From a bacterium (lineage in GTDB: Bacteria > Chloroflexota > Dormibacteria > Aeolococcales > Bog-877), in assembly GCA_021809895.1 (NCBI GenBank), contig JAJZJU010000015.1, forward strand, positions 1-34,858: a stretch of DNA of 34,858 nt, in the 5' to 3' direction. The translations under genes and the position numbers were made by a program. Under the pieces are notes generated by a model. It did no database searches, was not told the origin of the DNA, and saw only the letters and a list, made by a program, of their open reading frames with translations. This document shows positions 25,899 to 34,454 of this stretch, piece after piece (within the stretch, counting starts at the first letter, position 1; the number at the start of each line of letters is the position of its first letter).

Positions 25899-27475
25899 GC
25901 CTGCCCTCCTGGCAGGCTGCCCTGCTGGCCCTGGTCGCCCTGGCGGCCTCCGGTCGGCAGCTGGCGGGGTGGCTTTACCTGTTCCAGTTGGATGAGTACC
26001 TGCCCTCGCGGCTCTGGCCCACCGCCAGACGCCGGCTGTCCACCAGGTGGAGGTGGCAGCTAGGCCTGGTGGCCGGTGGCACCGCCCTTTTGATCGCCAG
26101 CCTACTGGTGCCGTCGCTCTGGAGGCCACTTCCACTGCTGATGGCGGCGCTCCTGCCCCTGGTCCTCTACCGGCCCTTCGCGGTCCGGGGAGCTCTGCAC
26201 TGGACGCGGCGGGCCAAACGGCTGGCAGCAGGGGCCGCCGTCGTCAGCTACATCCTGCTCTTCTTGGGCTTCAGCCTGGGAGGACTGGGAGCTCTCGCCG
26301 CCGGCCTGGTGGATCTGCTGGTGGTGCTGGGCCTCAGCCTTTCGGTCGCAGCCCTTGCCCCCTACGAGACCGCCCAGCGCCGCCACTACATGGCGGCGGC
26401 GCTGGCCAGGTTGAGCAAGGGCGGCCCGCTGGTGGTCGGGATCACCGGAAGCTACGGCAAGACCACCACCAAGGTGCTCCTGGCCCAGCTCCTGGATGAG
26501 CCTGGTCGGCCCTGCTTCGCCACTCCTGAGAGCTTCAACACGACCCTCGGGGTCTGCCGCGCCATCAACGAGGGCTTGCAGGACGAGCATCGGGCTGCCG
26601 TGATCGAGATGGGAGCCTACCGAGCCGGGGAGATCGCCGAGATCTGCTCCTTCACCCATCCCACAGCCGCGATCCTGACCGCCATCGGCCTGATGCACCT
26701 GGAGCGGTTCGGCAGCCGCCGCCGGATAGCGGAGGCGAAGTCGGAACTCCTGGACGCCATCCCCGAGGACGGGCTCGCGGTGATGCCCTCGGACATCGCG
26801 GAAAAGGAGGTGCTGCTGAGCCACCTGCGCGGACGGCTGGTGGAGGTGGGCCACCCGGGGGACCGCTGGTGGCTGGAGGGCGAGGAGATCAACTCGGAAG
26901 GAACCGGATTCCGGTTTCGCGGCAGCCAGGGCGAGGATGTCGCGATGGTGGTGCCGCTCTACGGGCACCACCTGCTCCGCGACCTGCTCTGCGCGCTGGC
27001 GGCGGCAGTCGAGCTGGGCCGGGATCCCGACTCCCTGGCCGCCAAGGTCGCCGGCCTGCGGGGCGCCCCTCACCGGCTGGAGGTGACGAGAAGCCACGGG
27101 GTCACCATCATCGACGACTCCTACAATTCCAACCCGGAGGGTGCCGCCGAGGCGCTCCGACTTCTGGGGGCCCTGCCCGGCCAGCGGCGGGTCCTGGTCA
27201 CCCCCGGCTTCGTCGAGCTGGGTTCCGAGCAGGAGCAGAACATGGTCGACTTGGGTAGGCGGGCGGCGCAGGTGTGCTCCCACGTGATCCTGGTGGGGCC
27301 ACGCCACTCCGCGGGGGTGGGCCGGGGGCTGGCGGAGGCGGGCTACCCGGCGGGGCAGATAAGCGTGGTCGAGGATCTCTCAGGAGCCCAGGCGTTGCTG
27401 CCGGAATTAGCCGGAGCCGGCAGTGTCGTCCTCTTTGAGAACGACCTTCCCGACCAGTACCTGGAGAGCCAGTGA
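25895..27475 (+). CDS. murF: Membrane-anchored MurF-like Mur ligase
   Basis: Mur ligases join amino acids or peptides to UDP-muramyl precursors using ATP. In this 526-residue product the first 155 residues form about five hydrophobic helices (near 7-26, 53-72, 75-92, 108-129 and 131-155). A Mur-ligase catalytic domain follows, with P-loop GSYGKTTTK (185-193), a central block with SFNTTLGVCRAIN and AVIEMGAYRAGEI, and the C-terminal ligand region IIDDSYNSNPEGA. That last motif is the MurF signature for D-Ala-D-Ala addition. The usual soluble MurF N-terminal UDP-binding domain appears to be replaced by the membrane part. The following ddl gene makes D-Ala-D-Ala and overlaps it by four bases, supporting a MurF role. 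A different amide ligase of the same superfamily remains possible. Confidence 0.85.
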   Translation: MSLPSWQAALLALVALAASGRQLAGWLYLFQLDEYLPSRLWPTARRRLSTRWRWQLGLVAGGTALLIASLLVPSLWRPLPLLMAALLPLVLYRPFAVRGALHWTRRAKRLAAGAAVVSYILLFLGFSLGGLGALAAGLVDLLVVLGLSLSVAALAPYETAQRRHYMAAALARLSKGGPLVVGITGSYGKTTTKVLLAQLLDEPGRPCFATPESFNTTLGVCRAINEGLQDEHRAAVIEMGAYRAGEIAEICSFTHPTAAILTAIGLMHLERFGSRRRIAEAKSELLDAIPEDGLAVMPSDIAEKEVLLSHLRGRLVEVGHPGDRWWLEGEEINSEGTGFRFRGSQGEDVAMVVPLYGHHLLRDLLCALAAAVELGRDPDSLAAKVAGLRGAPHRLEVTRSHGVTIIDDSYNSNPEGAAEALRLLGALPGQRRVLVTPGFVELGSEQEQNMVDLGRRAAQVCSHVILVGPRHSAGVGRGLAEAGYPAGQISVVEDLSGAQALLPELAGAGSVVLFENDLPDQYLESQ

Positions 27476-28617
27476 GTCTGCAGGGAGTCCGGATCGCCGC
27501 CATCTTCGGGGGCGTCTCGCCCGAGCACGAGATCAGCGTGATCACCGCCTGCCAGGCCATGCCGGTGCTGGCCGAGCTGGGGGCCCAGGTGATCCCTGTC
27601 TACGTCACAAAGCAGGGGCGGTGGCTGACCGGCCCCTCCTTCCTTGATCTCGCCACCTTCCGCCGGGGGCTGCCCGAGTCGGGTGATCCCCTGAGCCTCG
27701 ACCTGGACGGCGGCGTCCTCCGCCAGGGCGCCCCGTCCAGGCTGCGGCCAGCTCACGAGCTGGCGGTGGACCTCCTCTTTCCGCTGACCCACGGTGGTCG
27801 AGGTGAGGACGGGGTGCTGGCGGCGCTGGCCGAGGTGGCGCGCATTCCAACCGTCGGGGCCGGAGTCCTGGCGGGGGCTCTCGCGATGGACAAGTTCCGC
27901 TCCAAGCAGGTCCTGCACGCCCAGGGGCTACCGGTGGTGGAGGCCAGGCTGGCCTCGTCTCCACAGGAGGCAGGTGCCGCGGCGGCCGACCTTCCCCTTC
28001 CCCTGGTGGTCAAGCCCAACCGCAGCGGCTCCAGCATCGGGGTGAGCCTGGTCGTTGAGCAGGCAGGACTGGGGGATGCGATCGCTCTCGCCTTTCAGTA
28101 CGACTCCGAGGTGATCCTGGAGCCCGCGGTCGAGGGTGCTCAGGACCTCAACTGCGCGGTCAGGTCCTGGGGGACCCCTGGGGTCTCGGAGGTGGAGCGG
28201 CCGCTCAAGGGCGAGGGGGTGCTCTCCTACTCCGACAAATACGCCCCTCAGGGCCAGCTGCTACCCAAGGCGAAGGCCGCGGATGGCAAGGGCGACTCCC
28301 GGCGGGAGCTGCCGGCCGCCATCTCGTCCGACCTGCGCCAGGAGATCCAGCGGCTCGCGGTCGCGGCCTTCGAGCTCATGGGCTGCCGGGGCACGGCCAG
28401 AGTCGACTTTTTGCTCGCCGGTGACGGCTCCCTCTTCGTCAACGAGGTGAACACCATCCCGGGCTCACTCGCCTTTTACCTATGGGAGGCGAGCGGGGTC
28501 TCCTTCCCGAGCCTGCTGGAGGATCTGGTCAGGGAGGCGCTGGCTCCGCCCCCGGCACTGCAGCTGGTGCTTCCGGGTAACCTCCTGGGCGAGGACGCGC
28601 TGCTCGGCAAGCGTTAG
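27472..28617 (+). CDS. ddl: D-alanine-D-alanine ligase
   Basis: Ddl joins two D-alanines with ATP for peptidoglycan. The 381-residue ATP-grasp protein begins IAAIFGGVSPEHEISVI. It has HGGRGEDGVLAAL for the first D-Ala site, VVKPNRSGSSIGVS for the ATP loop, ARVDFLLAGDGSLFVNEVNTIPG for magnesium binding, and a Y-x-DKY segment (SYSDKYAP). It is slightly longer than usual, including a C-terminal tail after the last helix. The GTG start overlaps the Mur-ligase stop (GTGA). The stop lies one base from the stop of the convergent yvcK-like gene. Identification is firm. Confidence 0.95.
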   Translation: MSLQGVRIAAIFGGVSPEHEISVITACQAMPVLAELGAQVIPVYVTKQGRWLTGPSFLDLATFRRGLPESGDPLSLDLDGGVLRQGAPSRLRPAHELAVDLLFPLTHGGRGEDGVLAALAEVARIPTVGAGVLAGALAMDKFRSKQVLHAQGLPVVEARLASSPQEAGAAAADLPLPLVVKPNRSGSSIGVSLVVEQAGLGDAIALAFQYDSEVILEPAVEGAQDLNCAVRSWGTPGVSEVERPLKGEGVLSYSDKYAPQGQLLPKAKAADGKGDSRRELPAAISSDLRQEIQRLAVAAFELMGCRGTARVDFLLAGDGSLFVNEVNTIPGSLAFYLWEASGVSFPSLLEDLVREALAPPPALQLVLPGNLLGEDALLGKR

Positions 28618-28618
28618 C

Positions 28619-29905
28619 TCAGGCGCGGGTCCAGACCCTCTTCATAAGGATCTGGGCGAGTTTGTCGGGGTCGTGGTGGGTCGTCAGCCGGGAGCTGGCG
28701 AGGTCGGCGAGCACGTAGCGGGGTCGGCCCCCACCCCCCACCAGCTGTTTGCGGTCGAAGGTGACGCGCCGGATCCCCGCCTCCACCGCCGCCGGGGAGA
28801 GGGGCAGGCTCAGGTTGCTGTTGGCCACCACCACATCGAAGAGGTCGGGCCCCACGTAGCGCTCCAGCGTCTCCACGTGGTCGTGGATCGAGTAGCCGCC
28901 GGTCTCTCCAGCCTGGGTGGCGACGTTGCAGACGTAGACCTTCAGAGCCGGGGAGCTGCGCAGGCAGTCGACCATGCCGTCCACCAGGAGGTTGGGTAGA
29001 AGGCTGGTGTAGAGGCTGCCCGGCCCGACCACGATCATCTCCGCGTTCATGATCGCCAGCTGGGCCTCGGGGTTGAGCTGGGGATGCTCGGGCACCAAGA
29101 AGACGTGGCCGATGGGCTCCTTGCCGGTCGGGACCTTGGACTCGCCGACCAGGACCTCCTCGCCGGAGACAGCGCACAGGGTCACGCTCTCCAGGGTGGA
29201 GGGGACGATCTGGCCCCTGACCGCCAGCACCCGCCCCGACTCTCGCAGCGCGTGCTCGAAGTCGCCAGTCACCGCGGTCATGGCCATGATGAAGAGGTTG
29301 CCGAAGGAGTGTCCGCTGAGCGAGCCCTCATCGAAGCGGTACTGGAAGAGCTCGGTCATGAGCGGCTCCACATCGGCAAGGGCGGTCAGGCATTGCCGGA
29401 AATCGCCGGGGGGCAGGACCCGGTACTCCTGACGCAGCCGTCCGGAGCTGCCCCCGTCGTCGGCGACCGTGACCAGGGCGGTGATGTTGCCGCTGTGGCG
29501 TTTGATCCCCCGGAGCAGGGTGGAGAGGCCCGTGCCCCCGCCGATCGCCACGATCCGGGGGCCCTTGCGCAGCCGCCGGAAGTCGTAGAGGCGCTCCACC
29601 AGCGCCTTGTTGCCCCCGGGGAAGGGGCTGAGCAGCGAGGCCGTCAGCTTGTAGAGGCCAAGGCCCAGAAGTACCAGACCCACCCCGGCGAAGATCGCGG
29701 CCCTGACCCAGCGGGGCCAGAACTGGAGGGTCAGTGAGTAGGTGAAGGCCGGCAGCCTCGCGTGTAGGTAGAACTCGCGCAAGGCGTAGCTGATGCCCAG
29801 GCTGATCGCCACGATCGCGAAGATGGTGACCCCCAACCATCGCTTCACGTGGAGGCCTGGGACCAGCCAACGCGTCACGCCCGAACTAAGACGTGGCGTT
29901 CGCAT
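28619..29905 (-). CDS. yvcK: YvcK/CofD-like protein with N-terminal membrane helices
   Basis: The 428-residue product has two hydrophobic helices (about 22-44 and 66-89). The YvcK/CofD-like domain begins at residue 117 with RIVAIGGGTGLSTLLRGIK. It continues through TVADDGGSSGRLR, GDFRQCLTALAD and GPGSLYTSLLPNLLV. YvcK proteins bind UDP-sugars and link carbon metabolism with cell-wall synthesis. Most are cytosolic, so the membrane anchor here is notable; its presence between ddl and ilvE fits the envelope theme. The ATG at 29905 is chosen; a GTG seven codons upstream (29926) is possible. The common neighbours rapZ and whiA are not seen. Confidence 0.9.
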   Translation of the reverse strand: MRTPRLSSGVTRWLVPGLHVKRWLGVTIFAIVAISLGISYALREFYLHARLPAFTYSLTLQFWPRWVRAAIFAGVGLVLLGLGLYKLTASLLSPFPGGNKALVERLYDFRRLRKGPRIVAIGGGTGLSTLLRGIKRHSGNITALVTVADDGGSSGRLRQEYRVLPPGDFRQCLTALADVEPLMTELFQYRFDEGSLSGHSFGNLFIMAMTAVTGDFEHALRESGRVLAVRGQIVPSTLESVTLCAVSGEEVLVGESKVPTGKEPIGHVFLVPEHPQLNPEAQLAIMNAEMIVVGPGSLYTSLLPNLLVDGMVDCLRSSPALKVYVCNVATQAGETGGYSIHDHVETLERYVGPDLFDVVVANSNLSLPLSPAAVEAGIRRVTFDRKQLVGGGGRPRYVLADLASSRLTTHHDPDKLAQILMKRVWTRA

Positions 29906-29983
29906 GATTCCGCGGGATCGTACCACCGCCCGGGTGGCACGCCCCCCTGGCAGAGGCCGGCAGCCCGCTCCCGGACCCGGCCG

Positions 29984-29989
29984 TATAGT
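29984..29989 (+). promoter_or_regulatory. Weak candidate -10 box for ilvE
   Basis: TATAGT lies 48 bases upstream of the ilvE ATG in the gap between divergent yvcK and ilvE. There is no recognisable -35 box at normal spacing. It is the only A/T-rich hexamer in this part of the gap. Confidence 0.3.
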
Positions 29990-30037
29990 GGATGGGGCCG
30001 CACGGCCGAGCGATCAGAGCTCTTACAGGAGGGTGTC

Positions 30038-31048
30038 ATGGACCCCCACGGGTCGAGCGACCTGTCCCCCCAGATGGTGCTGGAGCCGAGGGAGGCCGAG
30101 GCTCCCGAGGAGGCTGCCGCCCCCTTCGATCGCGGCCTCGCCTGGGTCTACTTCCAGGGAGAGATGCGTCGCTACCGGGACTGCCACCTGGGCCCGATGA
30201 CCCATGCCCTCCACTACGGGACCGGCTGCTTCGAGGGGATCCGCGCCTATTGGAACCGGGAGCAGCAGCAGCTGTTCTTGTTCCGGGCCGAGGAGCACTA
30301 CCAGCGCCTCACCCAGTCGACCGGCATCCTGAAGATGAAGCTGCCCATGGCAGTCGACGAGCTCTGCTCCACCACGGTGGACCTGCTTCGGCGCAACCAC
30401 TTCAGAAGCGATGTCTACATCCGCCCCCTGGCGTACAAGTCGTCGGAGGAGATAGGGGTCAGGCTGCACAACCTGGAGGACGCGTTCCTCATCTACGCCC
30501 AGCCCTTCGGCAACTACATCGAGGCCAGCCACGGCACCCGCTGCATGGTCTCCTCCTGGCGCCGGGTGGACGACAACACGGCGCCGGCCAGGGCCAAGAT
30601 CACGGGCACCTACATAAACTCGGCGCTGGCCAAGTCGGAGGCGTTCGACAACGGCTACGACGAGGCGATAGTGCTGGGCCAGGACGGCCATGTGAGCGAG
30701 GGCTCGGCGGAGAACATCTTCATCATCCGCAAGGGAACCCTGATCACCCCCTCGGTCTCGGACAACGTCCTGGAGGGGATCACCAGGGCCACCCTGATGC
30801 AGCTGTGGACAGAGGAGCTGGGGCTGCCGGTGGTGGAGCGCTCCATCGACCGCACCGAGCTGTACATTGCCGACGAGGTGGTGCTTTGCGGCACCGGGGC
30901 TCAGCTCTCGCCGGTGGTGGAGATCGACACCAGGCCTGTCGGCCGCGGGGTGCCCGGGCCCTATGCGCGCCAGCTGGAGAGCCTCTACTTCCAGGTGGTC
31001 AGAGGGGAGTTGGAGAAGTACCGGGAGTGGTGCCTACCCGTCTATTGA
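30038..31048 (+). CDS. ilvE: Branched-chain amino acid aminotransferase
   Basis: IlvE is the PLP enzyme that transfers amino groups to and from leucine, isoleucine and valine. The 336-residue product is a fold-type IV aminotransferase. It has HYGTGCFEGIRAY near the N-terminus, the PLP lysine K187 in PARAKITGTYINS, GHVSEGSAENIFI for phosphate binding, and ELYIADEVVLCGTGAQ towards the end. Its length is near normal for bacterial BCAT, with an acidic leader of about 30 residues. The frame is open upstream, but the ATG at 30038 is preferred because AGGAGGG (30027-30033) lies just before it. It appears monocistronic: divergent from yvcK and separated from the next kinase by 91 bases with hairpins. 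Confidence 0.93.
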   Translation: MDPHGSSDLSPQMVLEPREAEAPEEAAAPFDRGLAWVYFQGEMRRYRDCHLGPMTHALHYGTGCFEGIRAYWNREQQQLFLFRAEEHYQRLTQSTGILKMKLPMAVDELCSTTVDLLRRNHFRSDVYIRPLAYKSSEEIGVRLHNLEDAFLIYAQPFGNYIEASHGTRCMVSSWRRVDDNTAPARAKITGTYINSALAKSEAFDNGYDEAIVLGQDGHVSEGSAENIFIIRKGTLITPSVSDNVLEGITRATLMQLWTEELGLPVVERSIDRTELYIADEVVLCGTGAQLSPVVEIDTRPVGRGVPGPYARQLESLYFQVVRGELEKYREWCLPVY

Positions 31049-31139
31049 GCCGGGGCGTCCCCGCTGCGCCGCAGCCTGCTCGCCGCCGGCCAAGCGCGCG
31101 CTTGGCGATGGCTCCTGTCCGTCAGGCTGAGAACAGCTG
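31049..31139 (+). repeat. Short gap with hairpins and an 18-base perfect palindrome
   Basis: Just after the ilvE stop, CGGGG-CGT-CCCCG (31051-31063) and GCTGC-GCC-GCAGC (31063-31075) can form short stems. They are followed by the perfect palindrome GCCAAGCGCGCGCTTGGC at 31089-31106. None is followed by a T tract. The palindrome could be an operator for a dimeric regulator of the downstream two-component genes, or part of a transcription-ending structure. Confidence 0.5.
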
Positions 31140-33707
31140 ATGAGGGACACCGGCGGCCGCGGCTCCGCGCCATCGTCCCCGGGGGGGATCCGCCCCGTCC
31201 ACCTGGCTCTGTCCGCGCGCTGGAACGGGCTCAGCATCCGTCGGCGGCTTTTGGTGTCGATGCTGGCGGTGGCTCTCATCCCGCTCACCCTGTTCAGTCT
31301 GGCGGGGCTGGTGGCTCTCTCCAATGTCAACACCGGGGCGTTGAGCCGGGCCAACCAGGAGCTGGTACAGAACCAGAGCCTCCATCTTGAAGATCTGGTC
31401 CAGAGCAAGGCGGCCGTAGTCAACGATGAGCTGATCTCGATCCAGGACCAGATCGGCTTTCTGGCCCTGGACGCCACCGACACCCTCAACAATCCGGCGC
31501 AGGCGACCACCACTCCGGTGGGCGCCGCCGCGGACGCGGTGATCCTGGGGCGGGGCGCCGCGTCGCCGAGCCCCCAGGTCCTGGCCCTGCGGAGCCTGGA
31601 AGTGGAGGCGAGTTCGGTCGCCCAGCTCCACCCGGAGATCGCCGAGGTCTGGCTCCAGCTGCCAGGTTCCGGGCTTCTGGAGGTTTCCCCGCGCACAGCT
31701 GTCACCAGCTCTGATCGCTCACGCTTCGAACAGCTGCTGCCACCCCAGGCGGAGTACCTGCTCGGGGTGCAGCAGGAACAGGCGGCCAGCGCGATTGGGC
31801 AGTGGCGCCAGCTGATCGCTCCCTCTCCGCAGTCGGCCTACTGGACCCCGGTGTACTCCAACCCCCTGACCGGCGGGCAGACCGTCACGGTGGCTGCCGA
31901 GGGGACCACCGCCTCCGGGGTCGTCTATCGAGTGGGCGCCAACATCACCGTGCACAGCCTGGTCGCCAATTTCCTGGCCGGCCCTCCCGGCAGTTCCCAC
32001 GGAAGTTACGCCTTCCTGATCAGCAGCACCGGGACGGTGATCAGCGTGGGCCGGGGCGGCCCGGCGGCTCTGGGCCTGGGGTCGAAGCGGCGTCCGGCAG
32101 CGCCTGTCACCGTGACAGCCAAGCACAACCCCTGGTTCCCGGTGGGTGCGGCCATGGTGCTGGGTCAGCAGGGCCAGCGCCGCATCTCCCTGGACGGCTC
32201 CCCCGTGGAGGTCTACTACAGCCCGCTGCCGGCCAGCCGCTGGAGCCTGGGGGTGGCGATCCCGGTCTCGGGGCTGGACGGCAGCGTGGTCGGTCTGGCG
32301 CAGGAGATAGACCACGGGTTGACCGGACTCACAGCCCTGCTTCTGCCCATCGTCCTGGTGCTGGGGCTGCTGGCGGTCGCCTTCACCAACATCCTCTCGA
32401 GGCGGCTGATCGAGCCGCTCCGGCGGCTGACGGTGGCATCCGAGAGGATCGCGGCCGGGGACCTGGAGACCGGAGTCCCGATCTCGGCGGGACCGCTGGA
32501 CGAGGTGGGGACCCTGGAGCGGACGCTGGAGGAGATGCGCTCGCGCCTGGTGCAGCAGCATCGCCAGATACAGGAGGCCCACCACCAGCTGGAGCACAAG
32601 GTGGAGGAGCGCACCGAGGAGCTCACCCTGCGCAACCAGGAGCTCTCCACCCTCAACTCGGTGACCGGAGAGATGGGTCGGTCCCTGGTGGTCGCCGACG
32701 TTGCTTACACCGCCGTCTTGGAGCTGAGCCGCGTATGGCAGTTGGATGAGGTCGCTGTGTACCTCGCGGACGGGCTGGCCGGGGCCCGCCTGGTGGGGCG
32801 CTCCGGCGGCCCTCCCGACCCCCAGGCGGACGGGGACCTTGCCAGAGAGCTGGCCGAGCTGGGCGGTGAGCCGCTGGCCACTCCGCGACAGCGGCCGGGG
32901 CTGCTCATCGTTCCTCTGATCACGGCCGCCTCATTGGTGGGCTTCTTGGCCCTGCGCCGCCAGCAGCCGTTCACACCCCGCCAGCTCGAGCTGCTGGCGG
33001 TCATGGGCGGGCAGCTCGCGCTCTCCCTGCGCAACGCCCAGCTGTTCGCCGACACCCAGGAGCTGGCCACCATCAACGAGCGCAACCGGATCGCCCGGGA
33101 GATCCACGACACCCTCGCCCAGGGCCTGGCCGGGATCATCGTCCAGCTGCAGGCGGCCGAGGCCTGGCTGGGCAGGGACCCGGCCCGGGCTCGGGACGCC
33201 GTCGACCACGCGACCGAGCTGGCCAGATCCAGCCTTCAGGAGGCGAGGAGGTCGGTCTGGGACCTGCGCCCCGAGGGGTTGGAGAGAGCCGGTCTGGCAG
33301 GGGCGGTGAGGGACGAGATGAACCGGGTCAGCGAGCGCACCGGGACCAAGACCTCGGTCAGGATCCGCGGCCTGCGGGGCCTGACCATTCCCGCCGGGGT
33401 GGAGGTGGCAGTCTTCCGCGTGGTCCAGGAGGCGGTCGCGAACTCTCTTCACCACGCCTCTCCCACCATTGTCAAAGTCGAGATGGTGCGCAGCGATGGT
33501 CAGCTCAGAGTTGCGGTCACCGACGATGGCCGGGGCTTCGAGCCCGAGCTGTCGATGCGGTCGGGGAGCTTCGGGATAACCTCCATGCGGGAGCGGGCGG
33601 CCGCCTGCGGGGGCACCCTGGAACTCAGGAGCCGCCTCGGGGGCGGGACCAGGGTGGTGCTGCGGGTGCCGTGCCCCGACCCTCAGGTTCCGGCGAGCCC
33701 AGCTTGA
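31140..33707 (+). CDS. NarL-type sensor histidine kinase with HAMP and GAF domains
   Basis: The 855-residue kinase has a membrane helix at about residues 39-62 and a large extracytoplasmic sensing region to about 390, probably of Cache type. A second helix (about 396-418) is followed by a HAMP linker (RRLIEPLRRLTVASERI). A coiled-coil stretch (about 460-500) and a GAF-like domain (about 510-635) come next. The HisKA_3 phosphoacceptor is H656 in AREIHDTLAQGLAG. The ATPase domain has VVQEAVANSLHHA, DDGRGFEPE and GSFGITSMRERA. The ligand is unknown. The stop overlaps the response-regulator start. The preceding palindrome might be its control site. The 30-residue leader before the first helix is basic and proline/glycine-rich. 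Confidence 0.93.
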   Translation: MRDTGGRGSAPSSPGGIRPVHLALSARWNGLSIRRRLLVSMLAVALIPLTLFSLAGLVALSNVNTGALSRANQELVQNQSLHLEDLVQSKAAVVNDELISIQDQIGFLALDATDTLNNPAQATTTPVGAAADAVILGRGAASPSPQVLALRSLEVEASSVAQLHPEIAEVWLQLPGSGLLEVSPRTAVTSSDRSRFEQLLPPQAEYLLGVQQEQAASAIGQWRQLIAPSPQSAYWTPVYSNPLTGGQTVTVAAEGTTASGVVYRVGANITVHSLVANFLAGPPGSSHGSYAFLISSTGTVISVGRGGPAALGLGSKRRPAAPVTVTAKHNPWFPVGAAMVLGQQGQRRISLDGSPVEVYYSPLPASRWSLGVAIPVSGLDGSVVGLAQEIDHGLTGLTALLLPIVLVLGLLAVAFTNILSRRLIEPLRRLTVASERIAAGDLETGVPISAGPLDEVGTLERTLEEMRSRLVQQHRQIQEAHHQLEHKVEERTEELTLRNQELSTLNSVTGEMGRSLVVADVAYTAVLELSRVWQLDEVAVYLADGLAGARLVGRSGGPPDPQADGDLARELAELGGEPLATPRQRPGLLIVPLITAASLVGFLALRRQQPFTPRQLELLAVMGGQLALSLRNAQLFADTQELATINERNRIAREIHDTLAQGLAGIIVQLQAAEAWLGRDPARARDAVDHATELARSSLQEARRSVWDLRPEGLERAGLAGAVRDEMNRVSERTGTKTSVRIRGLRGLTIPAGVEVAVFRVVQEAVANSLHHASPTIVKVEMVRSDGQLRVAVTDDGRGFEPELSMRSGSFGITSMRERAAACGGTLELRSRLGGGTRVVLRVPCPDPQVPASPA

Positions 33708-34342
33708 TCAGGGTTTTGGTGGCGGATGACCACCCGGTGGTCCGGCAGGGGATCTGCGCCATGCTCGAGGTCGAGCCGGATCTGGACGTGGTTGCCGACG
33801 TCGGCGACGGCGCCCAGGCCGTCACCCTGACTCTGGCACGGTCCCCCGATGTGGTGTTGATGGACGTTCAGATGCCGGGGCTGGACGGGATAGAGGCGCT
33901 GCGGGAGATCCTCCGCCTTCGTCCCCAAACCAGGGTCGTCATGCTCACCACCTTCGGACACGAGAACTACGTCGTCCCCAGCTTCAAGGCCGGCGCCTCG
34001 GGCTACCTCCTCAAGGATGTCGGCCGCGCCGAACTGGTGGACGCGATCCGGCGGGTGGCAGCCGGCGAGTCCCTGCTGAACCGTCCGGTCGCCGAGGGGG
34101 CGCTGCTGCTGAGCCGGCGCGAGCTGGAGGTGCTCTCCTGCATGGCCCGGGAGATGACCAACCGCGAGATCGCCACCACCCTGTTCCTCAGCGAGAACAC
34201 GGTCAAGACCCACGTCAGCCACATCCTTGCCAAGCTCGGAGCCCTGGACCGGGCGGGAGCCGTCCTCAGGGCCTGGCGCCAGGGCCTCATCCCCCAGACG
34301 GTGGAGGGCGCCCCGTCCCTAAATCACACTGATGGGGGATGA
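33704..34342 (+). CDS. NarL/FixJ-family response regulator
   Basis: The product has a receiver domain (MIRVLVADDHPVVRQG; D8/D9, phosphoacceptor D54 in VLMDVQMPG, K104 in YLLKDVG). A LuxR-type helix-turn-helix follows (LSRRELEVLSCMAREMTN and ENTVKTHVSHILAKLG). The TTG at 33704, overlapping the kinase TGA (TTGA), gives the standard family N-terminus and 212 residues. A GTG at 33671 would add an 11-residue proline/glycine leader and a 37-base overlap with the kinase gene. It is the obvious partner of the upstream kinase and may control the transporter that follows, which is inference from position. Confidence 0.93.
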   Translation: MIRVLVADDHPVVRQGICAMLEVEPDLDVVADVGDGAQAVTLTLARSPDVVLMDVQMPGLDGIEALREILRLRPQTRVVMLTTFGHENYVVPSFKAGASGYLLKDVGRAELVDAIRRVAAGESLLNRPVAEGALLLSRRELEVLSCMAREMTNREIATTLFLSENTVKTHVSHILAKLGALDRAGAVLRAWRQGLIPQTVEGAPSLNHTDGG

Positions 34343-34454
34343 CGGGCGGCGAAAGCTCGGTCTAAGATCTCGATACTGCGTGGATCAGACCCCGCAGTGC
34401 GTCGTATTGGCGGCGGAAGTGAAAGTATCAGGGCACAGGAGGGAAACGAAACAG

